From positions 220,731,442 through 220,795,441 of the forward strand of contig NC_090450.1 of NCBI RefSeq assembly GCF_031143425.1: DNA of 64,000 bases. Reading direction: 5' to 3'. The notes below the pieces were generated by a model, which saw only the letters and a program-made list of their open reading frames with translations, was not told where the DNA came from and did not search any database. Both the position numbers and the translations under genes were made by a program. This DNA comes from Pleurodeles waltl. Lineage: Eukaryota > Chordata > Amphibia > Caudata > Salamandridae. Shown here piece after piece: positions 12,199 to 22,298 of this stretch (its first letter is position 1; the number at the start of each line of letters is the position of its first letter).

Positions 12199-13677
12199 TG
12201 TTGGAGTGTGACTTTTAAATGAATAATAACATGAAAAGCTTGCAATATATTCTGTAATGGAGCTGCATAGAAAATGTGTTAACGTAGAAACTAATGCACA
12301 CATTTGAAATGTGCCCACGGGGAGTGGCCACCAATGTACACGAAGACTAATGAGACTAACTGATGATTAATTAATAATGTACTAATGTATGGTTCTGTAT
12401 TAGCGTATCTTAACTAGAGACATGTATTAGGGTTTTGTCAACTTGAATTACTAGGCCTTAGTTAGCAAGGGTCTGGGCCTAGCTGCCTGGTCTTATACTA
12501 AACTGTGTTTTTCTAACGTGCAATGTGCTGCTCTCCTGAAGGACACAAAGCTGTACTATATGTGTGTAGCCGTTGTAAATTCTTTCTCATGGGATTCGAC
12601 TTGCTCAAGGAGACATTCTTGCCGAACGCAACAGTGTAATTCGTAACAGGTACAAGGCTGTCTAGTCTAGGAGAAGACAATGGGACTACTGACTGGAGCG
12701 TAAAGTGTAACTTTTCTTAGCTGACATTCCACCCGATGAAGACGTCAACAACGTGAGCCAATCAACTGCATGAGAACTGTGTTTTGAGAAAAAATTCTAG
12801 TGAGGTGCGTAGAGAATTATTGGAAAGAGATAATGATGCACCAAAATTGATCCAATGAGGAATTAAGGGCTAGTTCGACAGTTTTGATATAACAGCGTGA
12901 CCAGAGGAGAAATTGTTCATTATTGGGACACTTTTTGCCACTATTCTTTGAGACCTTGCTGTTCTGATATCTTAACCATCCTCTATTGAATCCTTACCTG
13001 ATACTTACTTCTCCTCCTTAAGAGGGAAGTGCCTTATTCTTAGCTATGCCATACTGAGGCTTTGCCCTGTCCTATCCTTGCTGATGCTGAATTGACTGAT
13101 GTCCTGAGGACGAAGACTGACGCTGCTTGCTGATTCGTTGGAGGGGTAACTATTTGATGAAAATTGTAATTGTCTGTTTGCCTTTCCTTTCTAGGTACCA
13201 ACTGCTCTTTTGATAGAGGCCATAGTTAGATGTTTTCCAAATTTGTGTTTACTACAGTAAATTGTTTTGCATGAAGCCCAACATGCTGATGCTAATTCGA
13301 GGTTAGTTCTCTATGAATTGATTAAGTGTGTTCTAATTACAAGTTTGAAGAGTTACTAATGAGATTGATTGCTAATAAGATTAACAGAAATGACTTTAGA
13401 TTGTAACTAATAGGGAATAAATATCCTAACACTTAATTAGATTTGCGTGGTTATTCATTGGCCGAAAGGTCATGGTGTGTTCACTTTATCGATTCTTATT
13501 GAATGTTATTGACAACTTGTTGATTAGGTATTGTGAATATTGTTTGACTTATTGTCATTTTGATTGTGATGTCAAAGGTTATCTCATTCTGGGAAGTCTC
13601 CGAACGTGGTCAAAAGGTGCATCCGCGTAGGCGTGTCTCCTTGTAAGTTTACTTATCAAGGTCCTGACGCGCTATCA
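12199..13677 (+). mobile_element. Solo LTR, older relative of the 48.8-62.4 kb ERV
   Basis: It begins TGTTGGAG, ends GCGCTATCA, and is flanked by the perfect 4-bp repeat GGTA (12195-12198 and 13678-13681). Read on +, it aligns in order with the ERV LTR read on the minus strand: TGTGCCC(A/T)CGGGG near the start, GGCCTAG(C/T)TGCCTGGTCT, GGTACCAACTGCT, TTTTGCATGAAGCCC with GCTAATT, GAAAGGTCATGGTG, and a GACGCG(C/T)TATCA end. Length 1479 bp against 1575-1578 bp for the intact LTRs. Divergence is clearly greater than between the two LTRs of the complete ERV, so this is an older insertion reduced to one LTR by recombination. Confidence 0.85.
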
Positions 13678-13681
13678 GGTA

Positions 13682-14122
13682 TATGTTGCCACCCCGGATT
13701 TTACAAGGATTTACACGTGTAAAGGACTACTAGTAACTTTTTAGACATAGGTGGAGAGCTCCGCCACCATGGAAGAGATCTGCCAATGAGAAAGTAAAGG
13801 GAAAATATTAATGCTTGTCATTAAAAAAAAAAAAAATTACAAATATTTTAATATAAAATGTTACTGTAAATGCAAGAAATCACTATATTTATTATAATTG
13901 TAGAACTAATACAATAACATGTTACCACATATTAAGTCATTGTGTTAAATATGGCTTAAATAGTGAATTAATAAAAATACATGTTTTAAATTTATAAGTA
14001 ACATTTTTAAAGAATAGTTTGCAAGACATTCTCACCCGTAGTATCAATTTTATTTCAATTTAATATATATTATTTTTAAAAGTTATGCGTATAATTAATT
14101 TATTTCATTTTTAACAAAACAT
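13682..14122. other. AT-rich DNA, no gene recognised
   Basis: Mostly AT-rich with an A-run near 13825. Nothing coding or structured was identified. Confidence 0.5.
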
Positions 14123-14125
14123 TAA

Positions 14126-14744
14126 GGCCCTCATTCTGACCTTGGCGGGCGGCGGAGGCCGCCCGCCAAAGTCCCGCCGTCAGGTTACCGTTCCGCGGTC
14201 GAAAGACCGCGGCGGTAATTCTGACTTTCCCGCTGGGCTGGCGGGCGGTCTCCTTCAGACCGCCAGCCAGCCCAGCGGGAAAGAGGCTTCCACGATGAAG
14301 CCGGCTCGGAATCGAGCCGGCGGAGTGGAAGCTGTGCGACGGGTGCAGTTGCACCCGTCGCGTATTTCACTGTCTGCGCAGCAGACAGTGAAATACATTT
14401 AGGGGCCCTCTTACGGGGGCCCATGCCAGTGGCATGGGCACTGCAGGGGCCCCCAGGGGCCCCGCGACCCCCCCTACCGCCATCCGGATCTCGGCGGTCC
14501 GACCGCCGGGATCTGGATGGCGGTAGGGGGGGTCAGAATCCCCGCGGCGGTGCAGCAAGCTGCGCCGCCGCGGAGGATTCAATGGGGCCGCGGTACACTG
14601 GCGGGACCCCGCCAGTGGTGCCGGTCCGACCGCGGCTTTACCGCCGCGGTCAGAATCCCCATTGAAGCACCGCCGGCTTGTCGGCGGTGCTCCCGCGGTC
14701 CTCCGCCCTGGCGGTCAAAGACCGCCAGGGTCAGAATGAGGGCC
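14126..14744. mobile_element. GC-rich Harbinger MITE (GGCCCTCATTCTGACC tips)
   Basis: A 619-bp element with near-perfect inverted tips GGCCCTCATTCTGACC, flanked on both sides by TAA (14123-14125 and 14745-14747). The interior is strongly GC-rich (GCGGTCGGACCGCC-type words) in an AT-rich setting and contains many short inverted repeats. Its tips match the left terminus of the 9.5-kb Harbinger at 36673, so that family is the likely source of transposase. Open frames inside are composition artefacts. Confidence 0.9.
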
Positions 14745-14849
14745 TAAGTGTATACTGCCAGTTTAGTTTTAAATCAAATGTAATATTGCATTTGTAAATA
14801 CATATTTAATAAATATACACATTAATTCATTTACTTCAGCAGTATACAT

Positions 14850-14870
14850 ATGTGTGTGTGTATATATATA

Positions 14871-14907
<37 letters not shown>

Positions 14908-14908
14908 C
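14850..14908. repeat. TG/TA microsatellite
   Basis: Compound (TG)n and (TA)n tract directly left of a small inverted-repeat element. Confidence 0.9.
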
Positions 14909-14909
14909 A

Positions 14910-15082
14910 CAATTTAACAACACTAGAACACGAGAAAAGCGCTCACTCAGATGTAAAGTTTGAAAGGGTTTTACTTAAAAAATAACGTGTTTCGGCAGAC
15001 TATGCAGCCTTGATCACACGACCTGTGCACTTCATCCCTTGTGTCATATATATGTGAGCATTTTTCTAGTGTTGTAAAATTG
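14910..15082. mobile_element. Small inverted-repeat element (CAATTTWACAACACTAGAA tips)
   Basis: A 19-bp sequence at 14910-14928 is repeated in reverse complement at 15064-15082 with one mismatch. The 173-bp unit contains ACGTGTTTCGGC followed by CCTTGATCAC. It is non-coding. The class is unknown; it may be a very short MITE or the termini of a deleted element. Confidence 0.65.
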
Positions 15083-15179
15083 GGATAGTATGCACTGAAT
15101 AGCTCTGCCAGTTAATGCACCACCCCCAAGGGTAACAGGCCCATTGGGAGCAACATGGTGGTTAGGCAGTAGTTCGTTT

Positions 15180-16000
15180 TGGGCAGTAGGTAGTTATAGT
15201 TAGGACCAAATTTCCCCATAGACAAAGCCTTTTTTGTTTTGCTAATAACTTTGGCACAGTTTGACGACTCTCCACAAAATCTTCAAAACTAGAAAACTAG
15301 AGCACCAGTTAGATCAGCTGCTATCTGGAAACTTTTTAGGTGATTCATTAAGCGGGGGTTGAGAAAAAGGAAGGGCCCCAAAAGGGCCTTTTCCACATTT
15401 AATGTCCACTGGGATTTTTCATTTTTTTAACACAACTACAGCTCGAACCATTAAATGGATTTGCACCAAATTTGGCAGAAAGCTAGAGCTTGGTCCAGAA
15501 AGATCTCTTTTCCTTATCTGGTGCAAATCTGTTCAGTAGATTTGGAGTTGTTAACAAAATAAAAATCTGTATATCTAGGGACGCCTTTGCGGATCCATTC
15601 GCAGGAGATCTGCGGGTCTTGAACCAAAATTAAGGCCATGATTGGCTGGCCACAACCTGAAAAGAAAGTTGTGGCCACCATTTTGTTTTTTGGCTGGGCC
15701 CCTGGGGAGAAAACATAAATAAATACACATATAAGGGGTCACGATAGAGGTACCCCGACCCATAGGGGCACAAAATTGCCAAACCCCCTTTTTTTTTTGG
15801 TACCTCAATGTGTGGATCCAAGGATCCTCTGCTGCAATCAGAGTGACCCCCAGTGCAAATCCATGGTGGATCAGCAGATCCGAAATGAAAAAATAAGTTT
15901 ACACCCACTCACACACCAAACCCCTGCTATGCTTAGCTGAAGGCCATGCACAGCACGAGGTGGGGTGTAAGTGGGGATATGGACTGCAGGAGACTGCGGA
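15180..16000 (-). repeat. Unclassified dispersed repeat, copy 3 (inverted)
   Basis: It starts GTTATAGTTAGGAC, the reverse complement of the right end of copies 1 and 2, and contains GGATTTGCACCAAA in the expected position. The right end (about 15600-16000) is assigned by continuity only. Confidence 0.5.
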
Positions 16001-16289
16001 AGTATCACTATTGAGAAAATGCTTACTACATGACACTTATTTCAGGATACATGGAACAACATGGAAGTAGCTCAATGTTAGGCACTAATATAATTAATGG
16101 CCCGCCCATTAATTCAAATTCATTATGATGGTAATTTTGCCTGAAACTGCAATCAAGACTGTATGACCATGAGTGTTGATATGTTATTGTCATGCATTGA
16201 TACTCTGCAACAGATGCACAGTTACATTTAAAAATAAAAATTGTTACTAAACAAAAAAAAAGTACTTCCAACTTTTTTAATACACTGCA

Positions 16290-16700
16290 CCTTGAATTGG
16301 GGCTGTCCAGGGCCTGCCTTAGGGAAGACTTATATGTATTAAAAATGAAGGTTTGAGCCTGGCAAAGGATTTACTTTGCCATGTCAACATAGCAGTTTAA
16401 AACTGCTCACAAAGGCTCTGCCGTGGCAGGCTTGAGACATGTTTAAAGGGTTACTTAGATGGGTGGCACAATCAGTGCTGTGGAGCAAATAGCAGCATTT
16501 AACTTACAGGCCCCTGGTACAGGTATTGCACTCCACTAGGGACTTATAAGTAAAATAGATATGCCAGCTGGGGATAAGCCATTGTTACTACGGTTTAGGG
16601 TAAGAGCACAAGCACTTTACCACTGATCAGCAGTGGTAAAGTGTACAGAATACTACAGCCAGCAAAAAAATAAAGTCAGCAGAAACATGATCACATCATC
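16290..16700 (-). repeat. Diverged LTR fragment related to the 25.5-28.0 kb LTR
   Basis: The order of words CCTTAGGG...GACTTATATGTA, then AAGGCAGGC-like sequence, CTAGGGACTTATAAGTA, GATATGCCA, and a CAGCAAAAA end parallels the last 400 bp (as drawn on +) of the three long LTRs at 25.5-48.0 kb. Divergence is high and neither end is intact. Confidence 0.5.
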
Positions 16701-17023
16701 CCATACTGATGGAACTTCATTGGTTCCATTTGCCACCCCACACAATCTTCAAACCAAGCTGCATCATTTAACAAAAATCACAACAACTTATCTTGCAGAC
16801 AAGCTCACCATCTCTGGTGGTTCTCTGCACACCGTCAGATGGGAAACAGTTGGACCTCAAATTAAGAAGTGTAAAGAAGAAATACAAGACAAAAGTTTTT
16901 TCCATCTATGCACCTAGGACTTCAAACAACACCACCATATCCATCAGGACTGCTGTAATGCTGCTTCAATTTAGGAAAGAGTTGACAGCTCACATCTTTA
17001 AGGAACGCTACATCACAATGCAT
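16701..17023. other. No gene recognised
   Basis: A frame of 94 codons is open here, but it has no domain, no conserved neighbour and no start or splice context that sets it apart from chance. Confidence 0.4.
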
Positions 17024-17026
17024 TAA

Positions 17027-17736
17027 GCTCCGTATTTACACTCCCGGGCAAAATTCACGCCCGGGAGTGGGCGGGTCAAAAAAAATGACGTACGGCCGCT
17101 TTTGTGCCGTTTTTTTGCGCCTGGAAAAGGCAGGCGTTAAGGGACCTGTGGGCTCTGAAGGAGCCCAGAGGTGCCCTCCCATGCCCCCAGGGACACCCCC
17201 TGTCACCCTTGCCCACCCCAGGAGGACACCCAAGGCTGGAGGGACCCATCCCAGGGACATTAAGGTAAGTTCAGGTAAGTCATTTTTTTTTTTTTTTGTT
17301 GTGGCATAGGGGGGCCTGATTTGTGCCCCCCTACATGCCACTATGCCCAATGACCATGCCCAGGGGACATAAGTCCCCTGGGCATGGCCATTGGGCAAGG
17401 GGGCATGACTCCTGTCTTTGCTAAGACAGGAGTCATTTCTATGGGGGTTGGGAGTCGGAAAAAATGGGGCAAATCGGGTTGAGGCAAAAAATTTGCCTCA
17501 ACCTGACTTGCCCCATTTTTGGGCGCCCAAGCTCCATATCCCCCTACGCCGGCGCTGCCTGGTGTACGTCGTTTTTTTCCACGCACACCAGGCAGCGCCG
17601 GCAGCTAACGCCGGCTAACGTCATTGATTAAATACGGCGCCCGCATGGTGCTTCAGAATGGCGTTAGCCGGCGCTAATTTTTTTGACGCAAAACTGCGTT
17701 AGCGCAGTTTTGCGTCAAAAAGTATAAATATGGCCC
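17027..17736. mobile_element. Harbinger-type MITE (GGGCCATATTTATACT tips)
   Basis: A 710-bp element. The left tip GCTCCGTATTTACACT and the right tip read inward GGGCCATATTTATACT are imperfect inverted repeats. The flanking 3 bp are TAA on both sides (17024-17026 and 17737-17739). The interior contains several inverted repeats such as GCGCTAAC/GTTAGCGC and GGCAGCGCCGG words. No protein. Confidence 0.8.
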
Positions 17737-17854
17737 TAAGTGTCCACAATTCAGCTTCCTTCCCTTTTACTCACTGAATCATTCCTTGTTTCGACCATGT
17801 ACAGCACTCTACTGCCTTTTGGCTAGGTTTGCGCCATGGAAATAACAAAGACAT

Positions 17855-17936
17855 ACATACATACATACATACATACATACATACATTCATACATAAATAC
17901 ATATACATACATACATACAAACATACATACATACCA
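17855..17936. repeat. (CATA)n microsatellite
   Basis: About 80 bp of CATA repeats with few interruptions, ending at the left limit of recognisable Harbinger sequence. Confidence 0.95.
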
Positions 17937-18163
17937 ATAGACCTGGCATACTTGGCGTGATCACTAACCTTTTGCTTTCAAACCGTCCTGCCTGTTACAC
18001 ACATGGCCCACCATGCCCCTTACCATCCCCATTAGCACAAACATGCCGCAGCATACCTGCTGCATGCTGCCTAGGGCCTGTTCACCAACCCCCCCACACA
18101 AGGCCTTCACACATATCCCTCCATGCATTCATGCCCCATGCATCGTACTCACAGTGTACTCAC

Positions 18164-18277
18164 CTGTTGGTCTGGAGGCCCATACAGCAGTCGGTACTGG
18201 GGTAGGACCCCATACACCAGTCTCTCCAACTCCGCCGAGGTGAAGGCAGGAGCTCTTTCTCCAGTCACACGAGCCAT
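18164..18277 (-). pseudogene. Myb/SANT-like gene A, exon 1 relic
   Basis: A 114-bp exon reading ATG to a CAACAG|GTGAGT donor encodes 38 residues with the pattern FTxxELExLVxGVLPQY...LLYGPPDQQ. It matches exon 1 of the nested gene in the 9.5-kb copy (41990-41877) in length, phase and sequence. The partner exons lie where this copy is truncated, so the gene cannot be complete. In other Harbingers, Myb-like proteins accompany the transposase to the nucleus and bind near the transposon ends; that role is inferred from the family. Confidence 0.75.
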
Positions 18278-18724
18278 GGTAGGTTCCAGACACAGGTCAC
18301 AGCAGCACATGCATTGCAGCTCCTCTCATGTTGAAGGTCAGGTAGCAAGTGAGTGAACAGAAACAAAATGGTGGTGACGTCCACGGCAGTGCATACTGTC
18401 ACCACCGGAGTACATCACCATTGGCCACTGTACCCCATAAGGCCCAATGATAACCAATGAGGAGTTGCACGGCGGTTCCCGACCGCCTCCCGCAACGGCG
18501 CACAACGTCAGCGGATTTACCTCATTTCCACCTGCCCCTCCATACTGGACAGGCGGCCGCCAGTTCTCGGTGGGGGGCAGGCCATGGTTCCTAACTGCAT
18601 CACAGGTCCCAATTTCACATTCTGGACATATGCCACCAAAATATTGTAACAATCACAATATGCATTGAACTGTAGTGGTTACAATGTACAGATAATGACC
18701 AGCTGCTCACTCTTTTTCCCCATA

Positions 18725-19770
18725 GATTGCAACCGCTATGGATGAATAGGAGATGGAGACATCCCCCCATGTACAGACCCCTTGTGGACTTGGCAACAAT
18801 GGAGGAAAGGCACATTATCCTCACCTACAGACCTGACAGGGCCACAATCACAGAGCTGTGTGCCCAATTGGAGTCTGACCTGATATCTGTTATCTGTCAC
18901 CCCACTGGGATCCCCCCTCTTGTGCAAGTGCTATCAGTGCTCCAGTTTTTGGCAACAGGTTCTTTCCAAGTGACAGTGGGCTTGGCAGCAGGAATGTCAC
19001 AGCCAATGTTCTCAATAGTGCTGACCAGAGTGTTGTCTGCCCTGATTAAACGCATGTGCAGCTACATCGTTTTCCCCCAGGTGGAGGATTTGGCCACTAT
19101 GCAATGGGACATATCCCCAACATCATTGGTGCGATTGATGGGACACATATTGCATTTGTCCCCCCACCCCAGCAAAATGAACATGTCTTCAGAAATCAAA
19201 AAAGTTATCACTCGATGAATGTGCAGATTGTGTTTTTGGCGGACCTGTACATCTCCCATGTCAATGCTAAGTATCCAGGCTCAGTGCATGATGCGTTGGT
19301 GTATGGGAATGGTGTGGGCCATAAGGGATAGTGTGTGGCTAGCTGTTATCCTTCAATATTTGCAGGTGACTCTGGTTACCCCAAACTATCATGGCTACTA
19401 ACCCCTGTGAGGAATCCCAGGACAAGGGCTGAGGAACGTTACAATGAGGCACATGGGCAAACAAGAAGGGTCATTGAAAGTACCTTCGGCCTCCTGAAGG
19501 CCAGGTTTCGGTGCCTCTATCTAACAGGCAGATCCCTGTGCTACTCACCCAAGAAGGTCTGCCAGATAATCGTGGCATGCTGTATGTTGCACAACCTTGC
19601 CTTGAGACCCCATGTGCCTTTTCTGCAGGAGGAGAAGGCTGGAGATGGCCGTGTGGCCGCAATGGACCCTGTAAACAGTGAAGATGAGGAGGCAGAGGAT
19701 GAGGACAACAGAAGTGCAGTCATTCACCAATACTTCCAAAGACACACAGGTAAGATAGTGTTTCATTGAC
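18725..19770 (+). pseudogene. PIF/Harbinger DDE transposase pseudogene
   Basis: It begins after a likely acceptor (CCCCATAG at 18718-18725) and aligns along its length with the transposase exon at 42454-43489. Blocks visible: MYRPLVDLATMEERHIILTY, the helix-turn-helix region FLATGSFQ...GMSQPMFS, first catalytic Asp in GAIDGTH, SYHSMN, second Asp in GDSGYP, and the Glu block VIESTFGLLKARFRC followed by ACCMLHNLAL. The reading frame shifts near 19055 and 19135, and about 40 residues before the second Asp are lost or garbled near 19310-19365. A GTAAG donor after the acidic tail (19749) suggests a further 3' exon in the family. Inactive. Confidence 0.85.
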
Positions 19771-20211
19771 AGTTTGATGTGTGACATTGTCACTGGCAGG
19801 CTGGGAATTCCTACTTCTATGCCCACTCACTGTACCCATTGCCATCTCTTTTTGCAGATGTTGGTGCACCACTATTGCTCCTGGTGTGTTCACTGCAGCC
19901 AACTACAGGTCTTTCCTATGATAACATTACTGTAAAGTTGAATTGCAATGTTTAAAGCTTGTTAAACAAATACACACTTAGATCATTTGACATACTCCAT
20001 ACTCCATTTTTCAACTTGTGTTTATTGCAGTGCTCTGACGAAAAGGGGGATGTGCTGTGGGCTGGGGTGATGATGGAGGAAAGTCCAGGTTAGAGTCCAG
20101 TCTATTTGTAGCACTGGTGCATTGTCCAAGGGGGCATAGGAAGGGGAGCAATGTCAGTTCAAGGTGAACAGGATGACAGAGTGGGAGATAAGGGTGACAA
20201 TCAGGATAGTC

Positions 20212-21706
20212 TTATTTCCTGGTGGGGTTCTTGGCAATAGTCTCTGGCTTCTGCCCGGATCGCAGGGAATGTTTGTGGGGTGGTTCTCCTTCTTCAGGGG
20301 GAGGGGTGCTGGTGGCATGTTGGACCTGTGGCGTGGCCTCCTGTCCACTAGCGGCATTGGAGGTGGAGGGCTGTTCAGTGTTCTGGCTAATGTCAGGGGC
20401 ATACTGGTGTGCCACTGCCTCCCTCATACTGTTGGCCATGTCAGCCAGCACCCTTGCAATGGAGACCAGGGTATTGTTAATAGACTTCAATTCCTCCCTG
20501 ATCCCCAGGTACTGTCCCTCCTGCAGCCGCATGTTCTCCTGCATCTTGTCCAGGATCTGGCCCAGGGTATCCTGGGAATGTTGGTATGCTCCCAGGATCG
20601 CAGTGAGTATCTCCTGGAGAGTTGGTTCCCTATGCCTGTCCTCCCCCTGGTGCACAGCAGTCCTCCCAGCTTCCCTGTGCCTCTGCCCCCTGAACTGTGT
20701 GCCCACTGCCACTGACCCCAGGTCCCTGATTGTCCTGTGTTGGTGGACACAGTGCTGATGGACTTGTCCTGGGGACAGAGGTATGGGCCCGCTGGGTGGG
20801 TGTTGTGGTGGTGTTTCCTGAGAGGGGAAGGTTCTGTGGTGGTGTGAAACTGTGCCTGGGTAACCGACTATCCGGAGGTCCCTGATGGGCCAGGTTGGTC
20901 ATCCAGATCCAGGCGACCAGAGATGCTGTCATCACTGTGGGCCTCTTCTGTGGGGGGACTGGATGTTGCTGGCACCTCTTCTCCGTTGACTTTGGCTGGA
21001 ATACCTGTGGGGATGTAAATGCTGTGTTATTGTTTCTGTGTGTGACATATTGTGCATGGGTGGGTAGCCCTCTATGGTTGTTATTGCCCTGGCATCTTTG
21101 CCTTGTGTGAGTTGCTATTTGATGGGCTAGCTGATTGTTTCCCTTGTGCATGCTGTAGTGATAGGTGTCCATTCAGGGCTGTGAGGGGTCTTCATGCATT
21201 GGTATGGCATGCAGGGCTTGGCATTGGGATGAGTGGGTTGTGATGGTGGTGGTGTTTAGGAAGTGGTGGAGTGATGGGAGTCAGGGTAAGGGTGGGGGTA
21301 TGTGATGGCACGCAGGTAGGGGGGGGTGATAAAATAGAGAGTTGACTTACCAGAGTCCAGTCCTCCTACTACTCCTGTCAGGCCCTCAGGATGCATGATT
21401 GGCAAGACTTGCTACTCCCATGTTGTTAGTTGTGGGGGAAGAGGTGGGGGCCCACCGCCAGTCCTCTGAACTGCGAGCTGGTGTCTTGCTGCAATGGAAC
21501 GCACCTTCCCCCGTAGGTTGTTCCACCTCTTCCTGACGTCATTCCTTGTTCTGGGGTGCTGTCCCACAGCGTTGACCCTGTCCACGATTCTCCGCCATAG
21601 CTCCATCTTCCTAGCAATGGATATCTGCTGCACCTGTGATCCAAATAGCTGTGGCTCTACCTGGATGATTTAGTCCACCATGACCCTTAACTCCTCCTCA
21701 GAGAAT
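20212..21706 (-). pseudogene. Myb/SANT-like gene B pseudogene
   Basis: Counterpart of the two-exon gene at 45587-43997. The DNA-binding exon (about 21706-21350) has lost part of its N-terminal codons and has an in-frame TAA near 21673, upstream of a well-kept block RKRWNNLRGKVRSIAARHQ. The donor GGTAAGT survives near 21350. The second exon still encodes the coiled-coil-like C-terminal region (LTAILGAYQHSQDTLGQIL and following) and a basic end. The upstream part of exon 2 changes frame. Not functional as it stands. Confidence 0.75.
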
Positions 21707-22298
21707 CTGGGGTGTCATTGTTGTGCTATGGGTGTAGTGTGAGTGGTGTGGGTGAGGATGTGTAGGGTGATGTGTTGGGTTGTGTGATGTAAGGTGCGTG
21801 GGTGGTGTATAGGTGATGGTGGTATGTGGCTCTGGTTGTGTGAGTGCTCTTGCTGTCTCTCTCTGCTGGCAATTATTGGTATTAGTAAAGGGCTGTTGGT
21901 AATGTTGGTGTGGGTATGTGGGTGTAGTGTGTGTATGGTTTTCAGGTTTGTGTTGTTTGAATTGTCCAATGTGGTGTTGGTTTGTATGTGTGTGTGTGTA
22001 TTTAAAGGGTGGTGGTATGTACCGCCAATGGTTTAACGCCATTGAATGTCCGCCATGGTGATTCGTAGGTCATAATGTTGTGGGCGTATTTCTGTTGGCG
22101 TAACGTTGTGGGTCTTGATACTGCCAGTTTATCACTAACCTTTGGGCTGGCGGATTTGTGTGTGTGGCTGTATAGTGACGGATTGGTGAGTGTGTGTCAT
22201 AATATGGTTAGCAGATATCCGCCCCGGCGGCGGTATGTTGGTGGCAGTCAGCATGGCGGTAAGTGGGATTTACCGCCAATGTCATAATGAGGGCCTAA

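Larger units (their letters stand above)
17945..22295 (+). mobile_element. Decayed, 5'-truncated PIF/Harbinger transposon
   Basis: This is a second copy of the same family as the 9.5-kb element at 36673. It holds, in the same order and orientation, the first exon of the nested Myb-like gene (minus), the transposase (+) and the second Myb-like gene (minus). The right terminus, read inward, is GGCCCTCATTATGACATTGG, followed by TAA (22296-22298). The left terminal repeat, the first transposase exon, exons 2-3 of the nested gene and the minisatellites are absent. All genes carry breaks, so the copy is inactive and older than the one at 36673. The left boundary is approximate. Confidence 0.85.
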
